A stretch of DNA of 64,000 nucleotides from an uncultured Brachyspira sp. (GCF_944393015.1 NZ_CALXYQ010000004.1:78965-142964), one strand, 5' to 3'. Shown: positions 8,857 to 18,597, numbered from the stretch's first letter. A program made the numbers and translations. Notes: generated by a model not told the origin, from the sequence alone.

Positions 8857-11133
8857 ATGAAAATGACTTTAAAAATAGGAGGCATGCATTGTGCTGCATG
8901 TTCAAGGGCTGTAGAAAGAGCCTTGAAAAAAACAGAAGGTATTGAAGATGCCAATGTTAATATAGCTACTGAAAAAGCAGTATTCAATTATGATGAAAAA
9001 AAGCTTAAGTATGATGATATAGTGAATGTTGTAGTAAAGGCGGGATATCAGGTTTTAGGTAAAGAAGAAGACCCGGCAATAGTAAAAGCAAGAGAAATAA
9101 AAGAGCAGAAAATAAGACTTATAGTATCAGCAATATTTTCTATACCTTTGTTTTATATATCAATGGCGCCTATGGTAAGTTTCGTTAAATTCCCAATACC
9201 TAGTTTTTTGGTGCATCATATTAATCCTCAAGTTTTTTCTATAGTTGCTATATTTTTATGCGTACCTGTTATGATATCAGGTTATAAATTTTATACATTA
9301 GGTTTTCCTGCACTTTTCAGAGGCTCGCCTAATATGGACTCGCTTGTGGCAATAGGAACAACTGCAGCATTCAGTTATAGTATTTATTCTACTGTTTTAG
9401 CATTTATGGGACTTAATCCTCATGGGGAAAATCTTTATTATGAGTCTGCTGCTGTTATAATAACATTAGTACAGTTTGGAAAATATTTAGAGGCTAGAAG
9501 TAAAGGAAAGACAGGTGAGGCAATAAAAAAACTTATGGGACTTCAGCCTAAAACTGCTACTATAATAAAAGACGGGGAAGAAAAAGAGATAAAAATTGCA
9601 GATGTAAAAGTTGATGATATAGTATTAGTTCGTCCGGGTGAGAAGATTCCTGTTGATGGTGAAATTATAGAAGGATACAGCAGTGTTGATGAATCTATGC
9701 TTACAGGCGAGAGCATACCAGTTGAAAAGAGTGTAGGGGATAAAGTAGTTGGTGCTTCTATAAATAAAACAGGAAGTTTCAAATTCAAAGCTCAAAAAGT
9801 AGGAGCTGACACTGCATTAGCACAGATTATAAAATTAGTAGAAGATGCTCAGGGTTCAAAAGCTCCAATAGCACATATTGCCGATGTTGTGTCTTCATAC
9901 TTTGTACCTGCGGTAATAACTATAGCTTTGATATCCGGTATAATTTGGTTTATAGCTCTTCATAATTTTGTATTTTCTTTAACCGTATTTGTATCCGTAC
10001 TTGTTATAGCTTGTCCTTGTGCTTTAGGGCTTGCGACACCTACAGCAATAATGGTTGGTACTGGAAAAGGTGCTGAACTTGGAATACTTTTTAAAAATGC
10101 TGAGGCTTTAGAAGTTTCTGGAAAAATAAATGCGGTGATGTTCGATAAGACAGGCACTCTTACAGAGGGTAAGCCTTATGTTACTGACATTATTTCTGAT
10201 GATAAAGACAAACTTCTTTTGATAGCGGCAAGTGCTGAAAATGGAAGCGAACACCCTTTAGGCGAAGCTATAGTAAGAGAGGCCAAAGAAAAAAATATAA
10301 AACTTCTTAATATAGAAAATTTTAAAGCCATAGCTGGTTTTGGTATAGAAGTATTCATTGATAACAAAAAAGTTTTAATGGGCAATTACAAACTAATGAA
10401 TAAAGAAAATATCAATATAGAAAATTATAATTCATATATGGATAAACTTTCAAAAGAAGGTAAAACTCCTATGTATGTTGCTTATGATAATAAACTTTTA
10501 GGTATAATAGCAGTTGCTGACAAATTAAAAAAAGAAAGTATCGAGGCAATAAACAGACTTCACAAACTTGGAATAAAAACTGCAATGATTACAGGAGATA
10601 ACAAAAACACAGCTAATTCAGTTGCAAAAGAAGCCGGTATTGATATTGTATTTGCAGAAGTGCTACCTGAAGAAAAATCTAATGAAGTAAAAAAACTTCA
10701 GGATCAAGGCTTAACTGTTGCTATGGTAGGCGATGGTATAAATGATGCACCTGCTTTAACTCAGGCTAATGTTGGTATTGCCATTGGAAGCGGTACCGAT
10801 GTTGCTATTGAAAGTGCTGATATAGTATTAGTAAAATCAAATACTAATGATGTTGTAACTGCTATAGAATTAAGCAAGGCAACTATGAGGGATATAAAAC
10901 AAAATTTATTCTGGGCCTTTTGCTACAATGTAATAGGCATACCTATTGCGGCAGGAGTTTTGCATGTATTCAGAGAACCTTTAATAGCTTCTTCTATAGG
11001 AGGATTTTTAACTGCTATTATGGGTAAGGATTTACTTTTGAATCCTATATTTGCTGCTCTTGCTATGAGTTTAAGTTCTGTTTCTGTTGTTACTAATGCT
11101 TTGAGATTAAACTTTTTCAAACCAAGCAAATAA
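8857..11133 (+). CDS. copA: Copper-exporting P1B-type ATPase (CopA)
   Basis: This pump moves Cu(I) out of the cytoplasm at the cost of ATP. One heavy-metal domain at the N-terminus carries GGMHCAACS (C12, C15). Then come membrane helices, the actuator segment [11 protein letters not shown], the metal-binding CPCALGL (386-388), the phosphorylation site DKTGTLTEG (D430), the hinge GDGIND (about 625), and the last helices with FCYNVIG and MSLSSVSV. Together these are the Cu+ signature (CPC, YN, MxxSS). The ATG at 8857 has AGGGG nine nt upstream, so the ATG at 8824 (11 residues longer, no ribosome site) is not preferred. No copper chaperone or repressor gene is adjacent. Confidence 0.95.
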   Translation: MKMTLKIGGMHCAACSRAVERALKKTEGIEDANVNIATEKAVFNYDEKKLKYDDIVNVVVKAGYQVLGKEEDPAIVKAREIKEQKIRLIVSAIFSIPLFYISMAPMVSFVKFPIPSFLVHHINPQVFSIVAIFLCVPVMISGYKFYTLGFPALFRGSPNMDSLVAIGTTAAFSYSIYSTVLAFMGLNPHGENLYYESAAVIITLVQFGKYLEARSKGKTGEAIKKLMGLQPKTATIIKDGEEKEIKIADVKVDDIVLVRPGEKIPVDGEIIEGYSSVDESMLTGESIPVEKSVGDKVVGASINKTGSFKFKAQKVGADTALAQIIKLVEDAQGSKAPIAHIADVVSSYFVPAVITIALISGIIWFIALHNFVFSLTVFVSVLVIACPCALGLATPTAIMVGTGKGAELGILFKNAEALEVSGKINAVMFDKTGTLTEGKPYVTDIISDDKDKLLLIAASAENGSEHPLGEAIVREAKEKNIKLLNIENFKAIAGFGIEVFIDNKKVLMGNYKLMNKENINIENYNSYMDKLSKEGKTPMYVAYDNKLLGIIAVADKLKKESIEAINRLHKLGIKTAMITGDNKNTANSVAKEAGIDIVFAEVLPEEKSNEVKKLQDQGLTVAMVGDGINDAPALTQANVGIAIGSGTDVAIESADIVLVKSNTNDVVTAIELSKATMRDIKQNLFWAFCYNVIGIPIAAGVLHVFREPLIASSIGGFLTAIMGKDLLLNPIFAALAMSLSSVSVVTNALRLNFFKPSK

Positions 11134-11183
11134 TTTTCATTTTTATTTATATACTAAGTTTTTTCAATCATATTTACTCATAA

Positions 11184-11222
11184 GTCCATAGAAATTATAT
11201 TCCTAATTTCTATGGATTTTTT
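11184..11222 (+). terminator. Terminator after copA
   Basis: TCCATAGAAATTA pairs with TAATTTCTATGGA and is followed by TTTTTT, about 50 nt after the copA stop. Confidence 0.85.
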
Positions 11223-11406
11223 ATTATTGCTAGCGAAGTTACAAGCATAATAATAAATAATAAAAAAATATATAAATTTTTTTTACAAAAAATAAATTAT
11301 AGGAAACTTTTAACAAAGTAATTCGTCTAATAAAGTAAATAGCATGCTATATTATTTTAATAATTGAGATGATTGACTAATTTTGTAAATAGGGGGAAAA
11401 TTATAT

Positions 11407-12069
11407 ATGAGAAATAGGATTAAAATAATTATAGATATAATAATGATAATTCTTTATTTCGTTTTGATGGGATATCATTTTACAGGACGAACTATACATG
11501 AATATTTAGGCTTTTTGATTTTTGTATTTTTTATACTTCATAATATAATGAATATTAATTGGTATAAAAATCTGCCTAAAGGAAAATACAATTTAAATAG
11601 ATCGCTTAATACATTTATAAATGCTATGCTTTTTATATGTATGTTTGGATTAGTGGTAAGCGGAATATTATTTAATAGAGATTTAGTAGAATTCCTTAAT
11701 CTTAGCAGCATCAAAGTATTCAATAAAAAACTGCATATAGTTTGCAGCTATTGGGGATTCATATTGATGTCTGTACATTTGGGAATGCATTGGGGAATAT
11801 TTATAAACATGAGTAAAAAAATTATAAATATAAAAAAACAAATATATATATTGATAGCTTTGCTAATAGCTGTATATGGAATAGTTTCTTTTATAAAAAG
11901 AGGTTTTTATATTAATATGTTTGTAATTGCCAAAGTTCCTAAAGCTGAAGAAGCTGCAGTATTTTTCTTTATGGATCATGTTGCTGTAATGGGAGTTTTT
12001 ATATTCATTACTTATTACTTACATAGATTGAGCAATAAATTAAATAAGATGAGTATACAGCAAGGATAA
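11407..12069 (+). CDS. DUF4405-type membrane protein, possible haem-b protein
   Basis: The 220-residue protein has five to six membrane helices. The motif YHFTGRTIHEYLGF followed by ILHNIMN (H31, H45), and later KLHIVCSYWGF...SVHLGMHWG, gives a pattern of histidines in helices. This pattern is shared by DUF4405 proteins and by cytochrome b561 or formate dehydrogenase gamma subunits, so it could bind haem. It has a good ribosome site (AGGGGGA). It stands alone, so any redox partner is not visible. The family call is fairly safe; the haem role is inference. Confidence 0.7.
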   Translation: MRNRIKIIIDIIMIILYFVLMGYHFTGRTIHEYLGFLIFVFFILHNIMNINWYKNLPKGKYNLNRSLNTFINAMLFICMFGLVVSGILFNRDLVEFLNLSSIKVFNKKLHIVCSYWGFILMSVHLGMHWGIFINMSKKIINIKKQIYILIALLIAVYGIVSFIKRGFYINMFVIAKVPKAEEAAVFFFMDHVAVMGVFIFITYYLHRLSNKLNKMSIQQG

Positions 12070-12084
12070 TAACTTTATAATTTT

Positions 12085-12235
12085 CAAAGTGCGGGAATAG
12101 ATGTAATTAAGTTTTAAAATTTATTTACATACCCCGCCCTTTATTCTTTTTAGCATTTGTTTTGAAATTTCTGCTTATTATTTCTTATATACTAACATTG
12201 AAATGTTAGCACCCGCCCAAGTTTTTATTATATTA
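12085..12235. repeat. Family A repeat, right half
   Basis: gtgcgggaatagatgtaatt (degraded left inner arm), then the loop with aagttttaaaatttattt, then cccgccctttatt at about 12134 and cacccgcccaag at about 12212. Together with the promoter that follows, this accounts for the 12070-12393 gap. Confidence 0.7.
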
Positions 12236-12309
12236 GCAATTTATTTAACCGCCTTTAATCTGATAATTATTTATTAATAAGTATTTTTTAATTAAACATT
12301 TTATCAGTA

Positions 12310-12337
12310 TTGACAGATATATTTAAAAATATATAAT
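12310..12337 (+). promoter_or_regulatory. Consensus sigma-70 promoter of the met locus
   Basis: TTGACA, 16 nt, TATAAT, about 57 nt before the metN ATG. The short leader shows no SAM riboswitch or T-box structure. Confidence 0.7.
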
Positions 12338-12393
12338 TGAAAAAATGGGTTTTATTTTCAATAAATTTTATAATCTAATTTTCAGGATAATAG

Positions 12394-13446
12394 ATGATAG
12401 TTTTAGAAAATGTCAGCAAAATATTTAAAACTGCTAAAAATAAACAGCTCAATGCAGTTAATAATGTATCTTTAAAAATAAACAAAGGCGAGATATACGG
12501 CATAATAGGTTTTTCAGGAGCCGGAAAATCAACTTTAGTAAGATGCATAAACTTATTAGAAAGACCTACATCAGGAAAAGTTTATGTAGGCGGAGAGGAA
12601 TTAACATCTTTAAAACCTAGAGAGCTTAGAGAAAAAAGAAAAAAAATAGGTATGATATTTCAGCAGTTTAACTTATTCGGTTCAAGAACGGTATTTAAAA
12701 ATGTTGCATACCCATTAAGATACAGAGGACTTTCAAAAGAAGAAATAGAAAAAAAAGTGATGTCTTTACTTGAACTTGTAGATATAAAAGAAAAGGCCTA
12801 TGTTTATCCTTCGCAATTAAGCGGCGGACAGAAACAAAGAGTTGCAATAGCTAGAGCTTTGGCCAATGATCCGCAAATACTTTTATGCGATGAAGCTACA
12901 AGTGCTTTGGATCCGCAAACAACATCTTCTATATTGAAGTTATTAAAAAAATTAAATGAAGAACTTGGAATAACTATAGTTGTAATAACTCATGAGATGG
13001 GCGTTGTAAAAGAGTTATGTCATAGAGTGGCAGTTATGAATAAAGGCTGTTTGATAGAGGAAGGAAATATATTTGAAGTATTTTCTCATCCTCAAAATCA
13101 AATCACTCAGGATTTTATAGATACAACTTCAAATGTATCTAAAATATATACACTTATAGAAGAAAAACATAATATAACAGAATTAAAACAAGGCGAATGT
13201 ATATTAAGATTAAAATATAAAAAGGATTCTGTAGGAGAGGCTTTGATATCTCATATTTCAAGAAAGTTTAATGTTGATGTTAATATAATATTTGGAAATG
13301 TTGAGCTTATAGATGAAAGCCTTTTAGGCGGACTCGTTGTTATACTTCATGAAAAAGAAAAACATGGCATAACAAAAACTATAGAGTTCCTTAATGAACA
13401 AAATGTAGATGTAGAGGTGATAAAAGATGCTAGATATGATGAATAA
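12394..13446 (+). CDS. metN: Methionine ABC transporter ATP-binding protein
   Basis: This is the cytoplasmic ATPase of the MetNIQ importer. Walker A is GFSGAGKST (39-47). A Q-loop (IFQQFNLF), the signature LSGGQKQR, Walker B ILLCDEATSALDP and the switch histidine VITHEM follow. After about residue 250 there is the C-terminal NIL (ACT-like) domain of MetN, which binds methionine and inhibits transport when the cell is replete. The length of 350 is normal. The last 20 bp overlap metI, which implies translational coupling. Confidence 0.95.
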   Translation: MIVLENVSKIFKTAKNKQLNAVNNVSLKINKGEIYGIIGFSGAGKSTLVRCINLLERPTSGKVYVGGEELTSLKPRELREKRKKIGMIFQQFNLFGSRTVFKNVAYPLRYRGLSKEEIEKKVMSLLELVDIKEKAYVYPSQLSGGQKQRVAIARALANDPQILLCDEATSALDPQTTSSILKLLKKLNEELGITIVVITHEMGVVKELCHRVAVMNKGCLIEEGNIFEVFSHPQNQITQDFIDTTSNVSKIYTLIEEKHNITELKQGECILRLKYKKDSVGEALISHISRKFNVDVNIIFGNVELIDESLLGGLVVILHEKEKHGITKTIEFLNEQNVDVEVIKDARYDE

Positions 13447-14107
13447 TTTAATGCCTAATGTTATGGCTGATTTACCTAGACTTTATCAAAGTATAATACA
13501 AACTTTCGTAATGCTTTTTTATTCAGGCATAATATCATTTTTCATAGGCGGTTTTTTGGGGGTGCTTTTAATAGTTACTAAAAAATTCGGAATAATGGAA
13601 AATATATTGTTATATGAAGTATTAAGCAAGGTAATTAACTTTTTCAGAGCTATACCATTCATAATACTTCTTGCCATGCTAGTACCTCTTACAAGATTTA
13701 TAATGGGTACTGCAATAGGAGTAAAAGGGGCTATTATACCATTAATATTTGGAACAGTTCCTTTCTTTGCAAGACAGATAGAAAGTGCATTATCAGAAGT
13801 TAATCCAGGATTGGTAGAGGCGGCACAGTCTATGGGATCATCTCCTATAGCTATTATTTTTAGAGTATATTTAAAAGAAAGTATAGCTCCTATAGCAAGA
13901 GGAACTACTATAACAATAATTAGTTTAATAGGGCTTACTGCTATGGCCGGAGCTGTAGGTGCAGGCGGACTTGGAACTTATGCTATACAATCAGGATATT
14001 ATAGAAATAAATTAGATATTATATATGTATCTGTAATACTTCTTGTAATACTTGTTGGAATTATACAGGCTATTGGAAATTTTATAGTAAAAAAAGCTAC
14101 GCATTGA
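13427..14107 (+). CDS. metI: Methionine ABC transporter permease
   Basis: The 226-residue integral membrane protein has five helices and the binding-protein-dependent permease signature (EAAQSMGSSPIAIIFRVYLKES, the EAA loop that docks on MetN). The start at 13427 is supported by AGAGGTGA located inside the end of metN, six nt upstream. It forms the channel of the MetNIQ importer. The lipoprotein partners are encoded 1.1 kb downstream, after the dehydrogenase gene. Confidence 0.95.
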   Translation: MLDMMNNLMPNVMADLPRLYQSIIQTFVMLFYSGIISFFIGGFLGVLLIVTKKFGIMENILLYEVLSKVINFFRAIPFIILLAMLVPLTRFIMGTAIGVKGAIIPLIFGTVPFFARQIESALSEVNPGLVEAAQSMGSSPIAIIFRVYLKESIAPIARGTTITIISLIGLTAMAGAVGAGGLGTYAIQSGYYRNKLDIIYVSVILLVILVGIIQAIGNFIVKKATH

Positions 14108-14131
14108 TAAAAATTATATATAGGAATTGAA

Positions 14132-15094
14132 TTGTTTATGGAAACTTTATTAAAAAGAAGAAAAGCTGTATTGATAGGGGCAGGACATGTAGGTTCTCAT
14201 GCAGGATATGCATTGGCGGCTCAAGGTTTAGTTGAAGAAATAATTTATATTGATATAGATGAAAAGAAGGCATTCGCTCAGGCTTTAGATATATTTGATG
14301 CTACAGTTTATTTACCTCATAGAGTAGAAGTAAAATCAGGAACTTATAAAGATATAGATGATGCTGATATAATGGTGGTATGTGCGGGTCCTTTGCCTAA
14401 TATGAATCAAACTAGAATGGATACTTTAGGTGCTACAATAGAGGTTATGAAAGATGTAACATCTAAAATAAAAAATACAAAGTTCTCAGGAATCATAATC
14501 AATATTTCTAATCCTGCTGATGTTATCACTCATTATTTACAAAATAAATTGAATTATGATCCTAAAAGAATAATATCTACAAGCACCACATTAGATTCTG
14601 CAAGATTAAGAAGAGCTATATCAGAGGCGATTAATGTTGATCAAAAGTCAATATATGCTTATGCTTTAGGTGAGCATGGAGAAAGTCAGATGGTTCCATG
14701 GTCAGCGGTTACTATAGCAGGAAAGCCTTTGTTTGAACTTATGAAAGAAAAAGATAAATACTCAAAACTTGATTTAAAAGAATTAGCTTATAAAGGAAGA
14801 AGAGGCGGCTGGGACGTTTTAGAAGGTAAAGGCTCCACAGAGTTTGGAATAGGTACTGCTTTAGCTGAAGTTGCACGTGCTGTACTTTGCGATGAGCATA
14901 GAGTTCTTCCTGTTTCAGTGTATTTAAATGGTGAATACGGACAAAATGATGTTTATGCTTCTGTTCCTGCAGTGCTTGGAAGAAATGGAGTTGAAGAGAT
15001 AATAGAATTAAAAATGAATGATGAAGAGAAAAAATTATTTGATGAATCTTGCAGCGTGATGAAAAAGAATTATGAGTTAGCTTTGAATATGTAA
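14132..15094 (+). CDS. L-lactate/malate dehydrogenase family 2-hydroxyacid dehydrogenase
   Basis: This is an NAD-dependent reductase of 2-keto acids, 320 residues. Visible features are the Rossmann motif IGAGHVGSHAG, the arginine of NQTRMD, NISNPADV, LDSARLRR with the Asp and Arg of the active site, and the catalytic GEHGES (H182). The specificity loop after the first half reads CAGPLPNMNQTR. The usual LDH has Gln, and MDH has Arg, at the position occupied here by Pro, so the substrate is uncertain. The TTG at 14132 is spaced correctly from AGGAA; the ATG at 14138 is the alternative start. The position between metI and the MetQ-like genes suggests co-transcription with methionine uptake. Confidence 0.85.
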   Translation: MFMETLLKRRKAVLIGAGHVGSHAGYALAAQGLVEEIIYIDIDEKKAFAQALDIFDATVYLPHRVEVKSGTYKDIDDADIMVVCAGPLPNMNQTRMDTLGATIEVMKDVTSKIKNTKFSGIIINISNPADVITHYLQNKLNYDPKRIISTSTTLDSARLRRAISEAINVDQKSIYAYALGEHGESQMVPWSAVTIAGKPLFELMKEKDKYSKLDLKELAYKGRRGGWDVLEGKGSTEFGIGTALAEVARAVLCDEHRVLPVSVYLNGEYGQNDVYASVPAVLGRNGVEEIIELKMNDEEKKLFDESCSVMKKNYELALNM

Positions 15095-15147
15095 TAATAT
15101 TTATTATAGTATTATTATATATTGACAAATATTATATAAAATATAGT

Positions 15148-15192
15148 AATACAAATTCTCAATTATAAAATTTATGAAAGAGAATTGTATTA
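15148..15192. promoter_or_regulatory. Hairpin upstream of the first MetQ-like gene
   Basis: AATACAAATTCTC pairs with GAGAATTGTATT (one bulged A) 19 nt before the ATG at 15211. A TTGACA lies at 15122 without a well-spaced -10. This may be an operator or a leader structure. Confidence 0.4.
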
Positions 15193-15210
15193 TATAAAAA
15201 TGATAATGCT

Positions 15211-16008
15211 ATGAGAAGAATAATTTTACTTTTTATTTTTATATTTTCTGTTTCATGTTCTAATGCTGATAAAAATGTTCATATAGTGAGAGTGGGATAT
15301 ATAGGCGAGTCGGATAAAATTATTTGGCAAGAGGTGATGAAAAAAGTTTCTAATGATAATATAGAAATAGAATTGGTATCTTACATTAATTATTCTTCTC
15401 CTAATAAAGCTTTGAATGATGGTGAAATAGATTTAAATAATTTTCAGCATTATGCATTTTTTAATAAGGAGTTGGAAGATAAAGGATATGAATTAACTGC
15501 TATAGCAGATACATGTTTAGCTGCTATGAATATATATTCTGATAATATAACAAATATTAATCAGATTAAAGAGAATGATAAAGTTGCTATACCGAATGAT
15601 GATTCTAATAGAGGCAGAGCTTTAAAAGTATTAGCAGCGGCAGGATTGATAGAATTAAAAAATATATATAAACAAAATCCTACTGTTAATGATATAAAAG
15701 AAAATAAATTAAATTTGGATATAATTGAAGTTGATGCTGGAAGTATATATGGTTTGCTTCCAGATATAGCATGTGCCGTTATCAATAGTAATTTTGCTTT
15801 AAACTTCGGACTTGATCCTTATAGAGATTCTATATTTAAGGATAATCCAAGTAATTATACTGATAAGAATTATATAAACATTATAGCGGCTAGAACTGAA
15901 GATAAAGATAATGAAATATATAAAAAAATAATAAAAGCATACCAATCTGATGAAGTTAGAAATATATATGATAAAAATTTTAAAGGAGTATATATAGCAG
16001 TTTGGTAA
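15211..16008 (+). CDS. blpG: MetQ/NlpA family lipoprotein 1 (BlpG position)
   Basis: This is a substrate-binding lipoprotein of the methionine importer type. The signal peptide ends in FSVSC (Cys16). The NlpA fold is marked by VRVGYIGESDKIIW, ALNDGEIDLNNFQHYAFF, AMNIYSDNI and the ligand-contact block PNDDSNRGRALKVL, followed by DAGSIYGLLPDIACAVINSNFA. In B. hyodysenteriae four tandem paralogues of about 30 kDa are known as blpGFEA; this is the first by order. It resembles the fourth copy more than the second and third. It probably binds methionine or a related amino acid outside the cytoplasmic membrane. Confidence 0.85.
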   Translation: MRRIILLFIFIFSVSCSNADKNVHIVRVGYIGESDKIIWQEVMKKVSNDNIEIELVSYINYSSPNKALNDGEIDLNNFQHYAFFNKELEDKGYELTAIADTCLAAMNIYSDNITNINQIKENDKVAIPNDDSNRGRALKVLAAAGLIELKNIYKQNPTVNDIKENKLNLDIIEVDAGSIYGLLPDIACAVINSNFALNFGLDPYRDSIFKDNPSNYTDKNYINIIAARTEDKDNEIYKKIIKAYQSDEVRNIYDKNFKGVYIAVW

Positions 16009-16036
16009 TTTTATAGTTTTTTAGTTGGGGGGAACT

Positions 16037-16825
16037 ATGAAATATTTATTAAAAATTTTTTTATTAATCAATATTATTTCTTGTGAAAGTCCTGAGCCTG
16101 AAGTTGTAACTATAGGGCATATAGGAGAATTTGATTATGATATATGGAGGCAGATAGACGAAGAGCTTAGAATAGAAAATACTAAATTAGAACTTGTGTA
16201 TTTTCAGGATTATGAGCTTTTGAACAAGGCATTAGATGATGGGGAGATAGATTTGAATTCTTTTCAAAACTATATTTACTTTGTTAATGAAACTAACAAG
16301 TATAATTATGATCTTTATATTCTAGGCAAAACTTTTGTTGCACCTATGAATGTATATTCAAAATTTTTTACGAATATAAATCAGATATCGTCAAATGCTA
16401 AAATAGCTATTCCAGATGATGAAGTAAATTTATCAAGGGCATTGCAGGTATTAGAAGTGGCGAATATTATAAAACTTGAAAGGTTTGATAATAATTTTTA
16501 TAGTATAACTAATATTATAGAAAATAATCTGAATATTCAGTTTATACCTATGGATGCAAGTATGATTTACTTTAATATGGATAATGTTGATGCGGCAGTT
16601 ATAAATTACGGATTTATTTCAGACTATGTAAATTATAAGATTATATTTTATGATGATATATCAAAATATTCGCATGCTGGTTTGATGTCTTATGCTAATT
16701 TGATTGTATGCCGAGAAAAAGATAGAAATTCTAGTCTTTATAAGTTTATAACGGAAAGCTATAGACAGAAGATGAAGAAAAATATAGATCAAAATATATT
16801 AGATGGTCTTATTGCAATTGACTAA
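16037..16825 (+). CDS. blpF: MetQ/NlpA family lipoprotein 2 (BlpF position), divergent binding site
   Basis: The product is a 262-residue lipoprotein (signal ends NIISC). The ATG at 16037 with GGGGGGA directly upstream is preferred to the TTG at 16025. The NlpA landmarks are present but altered. The FQH of the pocket is FQN. PNDxSNxGRAL has become PDDEVNLSRAL. The C-terminal INGN is INYG. The conserved Arg and one Asn remain. These changes suggest altered specificity or loss of binding. It follows the first copy by 28 nt and is probably co-transcribed with it. Confidence 0.82.
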   Translation: MKYLLKIFLLINIISCESPEPEVVTIGHIGEFDYDIWRQIDEELRIENTKLELVYFQDYELLNKALDDGEIDLNSFQNYIYFVNETNKYNYDLYILGKTFVAPMNVYSKFFTNINQISSNAKIAIPDDEVNLSRALQVLEVANIIKLERFDNNFYSITNIIENNLNIQFIPMDASMIYFNMDNVDAAVINYGFISDYVNYKIIFYDDISKYSHAGLMSYANLIVCREKDRNSSLYKFITESYRQKMKKNIDQNILDGLIAID

Positions 16826-16847
16826 TAATTACATATAAGGATATATA

Positions 16848-17636
16848 ATGAAAAAATTATTATTTATTTTATTTTTATTGCTATTTATTATTTCTTGTAA
16901 TTGTAAAAAAGATGAAGTAGTAAAAATAGGATATATAGGCGAACTTAATATGAGTATATGGGAATATGTGTCTAATGAAATGAAAGAGCAGAATATTTTA
17001 TTAGAATTGATACAATTTTCAGACTATTCTATAATAAATAAGGCTTTAAATAGCAAACATATAGATTTGAATCATTTTCAGCATTACGCTTATTTTGTTA
17101 ATGCTACAAATAAAAATGATTATTATTTGAGTATTATAGATAAAACTTTTATAGCAGCTATGAATATGTATTCAGAAAATTTGACTAATTTATCTCAGTT
17201 AAAATTACATTCGAAGATAGCAGTACCAAAAGATGAAGTAAATTTATCAAGATCATTAAAAATATTGGAATCTATAGGATTATTAAGATTAACCAAGAAT
17301 AATAATTCTAATTACAATTTTACTACAAATGATGTAAGAGAAAATTATTTGCAATTAGAGTTTGTAGCTGTAGAGGCAGATGATGTTTATTCTGTTATGT
17401 CTTTTGTTGATGGGGCTTTTGTTAATCTCAATCTTAATTTTGATTTTAAAGACTCAAATATTTTATATTATGATGATCCTAGCAAATATGATTCTGATAT
17501 GTATATTAATATTATAGCGGCAAGATTAGAAGATGAGGATAATAGTGTTTATAAAAAGATAGCTGAAGCTTATAAAAAAAGAATAAAAGAAACTGTTGAA
17601 TCAGGAAAATTAAAAGGAATTATCATCAATTATTAA
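16848..17636 (+). CDS. blpE: MetQ/NlpA family lipoprotein 3 (BlpE position)
   Basis: This 262-residue lipoprotein has the signal LFIISC followed by NCKK. The block GYIGELNMSIWE, HIDLNHFQHYAYF, PKDEVNLSRSLKIL and the final FVNLNLNF show the same fold. It shares the DEVNLSR variant with copy 2, so these two form a sub-pair, while copies 1 and 4 form the other. FQH is kept. The segment NDGEIDLN is NSKHIDLN here. The 22-nt gap to the previous gene and the AAGGATA ribosome site indicate an operon. Confidence 0.82.
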   Translation: MKKLLFILFLLLFIISCNCKKDEVVKIGYIGELNMSIWEYVSNEMKEQNILLELIQFSDYSIINKALNSKHIDLNHFQHYAYFVNATNKNDYYLSIIDKTFIAAMNMYSENLTNLSQLKLHSKIAVPKDEVNLSRSLKILESIGLLRLTKNNNSNYNFTTNDVRENYLQLEFVAVEADDVYSVMSFVDGAFVNLNLNFDFKDSNILYYDDPSKYDSDMYINIIAARLEDEDNSVYKKIAEAYKKRIKETVESGKLKGIIINY

Positions 17637-17645
17637 TAGTTTTTA

Positions 17646-17672
17646 TTGAAATTATTCAAAAAATAATATAAT
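17646..17672 (+). promoter_or_regulatory. Candidate separate promoter for the fourth lipoprotein gene
   Basis: TTGAAA, 15 nt, TATAAT, in the 78-bp gap before 17715. It is consistent with independent expression of the fourth copy (BlpA). Confidence 0.5.
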
Positions 17673-17714
17673 CTAGATAAACTAATTTAATTAAAATTTT
17701 ATAAAGGAGCGACA

Positions 17715-18530
17715 ATGAAAAGATTTTTATTATTGATATCATCAGCTATATTATCATTGATGATATTATCATGCGGAAATATTTCTTCTGGCGATCAAAA
17801 GGTAGTTAAAGTTGGTTTTGCTGGAGAGTCTGATTATCAAATTTGGAATCCTATAGTAGAAAAATTAGCTGAGGAAGGAATAAAAGTAGAGTTAGTATCT
17901 TTCTCTGACTATACTATACCTAATCAGGCTTTAAATGACGGAGAGATTGATTTGAATGCTTTCCAACACTATGCATACTTTAATGATGAAGTATCAAATA
18001 AAGGATATGATTTAACTGCTATAGCTGATACTTATATATCTGCTATGAATATTTATTCTACTAATATCACAGATGTAAAACAATTAAAAAACGGCGATAA
18101 AATAGCTATACCTAATGACCCTTCTAATGGAGGAAGAGCTTTAAAAGTTCTTCAAGCTGCTGGAATCATCAAAGTAAAACCTGAGGCAGGTGATACTCCT
18201 AGCGTAAGCGATATAATAGAAAATCCTTTAAATGTTGAAATAGTTGAAATGGACGCTGGTGCTATTTATGGTGTTCTTCCTGATGTTGCTTGTGCTGTTA
18301 TCAATGGAAACTATGCTATAGACTTCGGTTTGAATCCTGGTTCTGATTATATATTCAAAGATGATCCTGCTATTTACAGCGGAAAGTCTTTTGTTAATTT
18401 AATAGCTGCAAGAACTAAAGATAAAGATAATGAGTTATACAAAAAAGTTGTAGCAACTTATCAATCTGAAATAGTAGAAAAAGTTTATAATGAGAATTTC
18501 TTGGGTTCTTATCTTCCTACTTGGAAATAA
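17715..18530 (+). CDS. blpA: MetQ/NlpA family outer-membrane lipoprotein (BlpA/BmpB)
   Basis: This 271-residue lipoprotein (signal ends LMILSC, Cys20) has the most canonical binding-site sequences of the four: LNDGEIDLNAFQHYAYF, PNDPSNGGRALKVL and CAVINGNYAIDFG. It matches the 29.7-kDa B. hyodysenteriae lipoprotein BlpA (also called BmpB), an antigen related to MetQ. The ribosome site AAGGAGCGACA is excellent and a separate promoter is plausible. The last 61 nt of the gene form the left copy of a 64-bp direct repeat; the right copy lies 3.9 kb away, beyond the restriction-modification genes. The coding frame itself is intact. Confidence 0.9.
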   Translation: MKRFLLLISSAILSLMILSCGNISSGDQKVVKVGFAGESDYQIWNPIVEKLAEEGIKVELVSFSDYTIPNQALNDGEIDLNAFQHYAYFNDEVSNKGYDLTAIADTYISAMNIYSTNITDVKQLKNGDKIAIPNDPSNGGRALKVLQAAGIIKVKPEAGDTPSVSDIIENPLNVEIVEMDAGAIYGVLPDVACAVINGNYAIDFGLNPGSDYIFKDDPAIYSGKSFVNLIAARTKDKDNELYKKVVATYQSEIVEKVYNENFLGSYLPTWK

Positions 18531-18533
18531 TAA
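18470..18533 (+). repeat. Left copy of 64-bp direct repeat (3' end of blpA)
   Basis: Bases 18470-18533 match 22404-22467 at 63 of 64 positions (G at 18503, A at 22437). The copies bracket 3.9 kb containing two DNA methyltransferase genes. This is the expected outcome of an insertion with long target duplication. Confidence 0.9.
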
Positions 18534-18559
18534 TTGAATAAAATTTGAATTATAAAAAG

Positions 18560-18597
18560 AAAAGCATGAGATAATAAAAAGATCTCATGCTTTTTTA
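18560..18597 (+). terminator. Terminator after blpA
   Basis: AAAAGCATGAGAT pairs with ATCTCATGCTTTT and continues TTATTT. Between here and 18795 there is only AT-rich sequence. Confidence 0.85.

Noticed and set aside
12338..12393. SAM riboswitch in front of metN
   Set aside because: The leader is only about 50 nt, AT-rich, and lacks the paired elements of any SAM aptamer.
14739..15128. 129-codon minus-strand frame opposite the dehydrogenase gene
   Set aside because: Shadow frame: leucine/histidine-rich, no ribosome site, opposite a clearly conserved enzyme.
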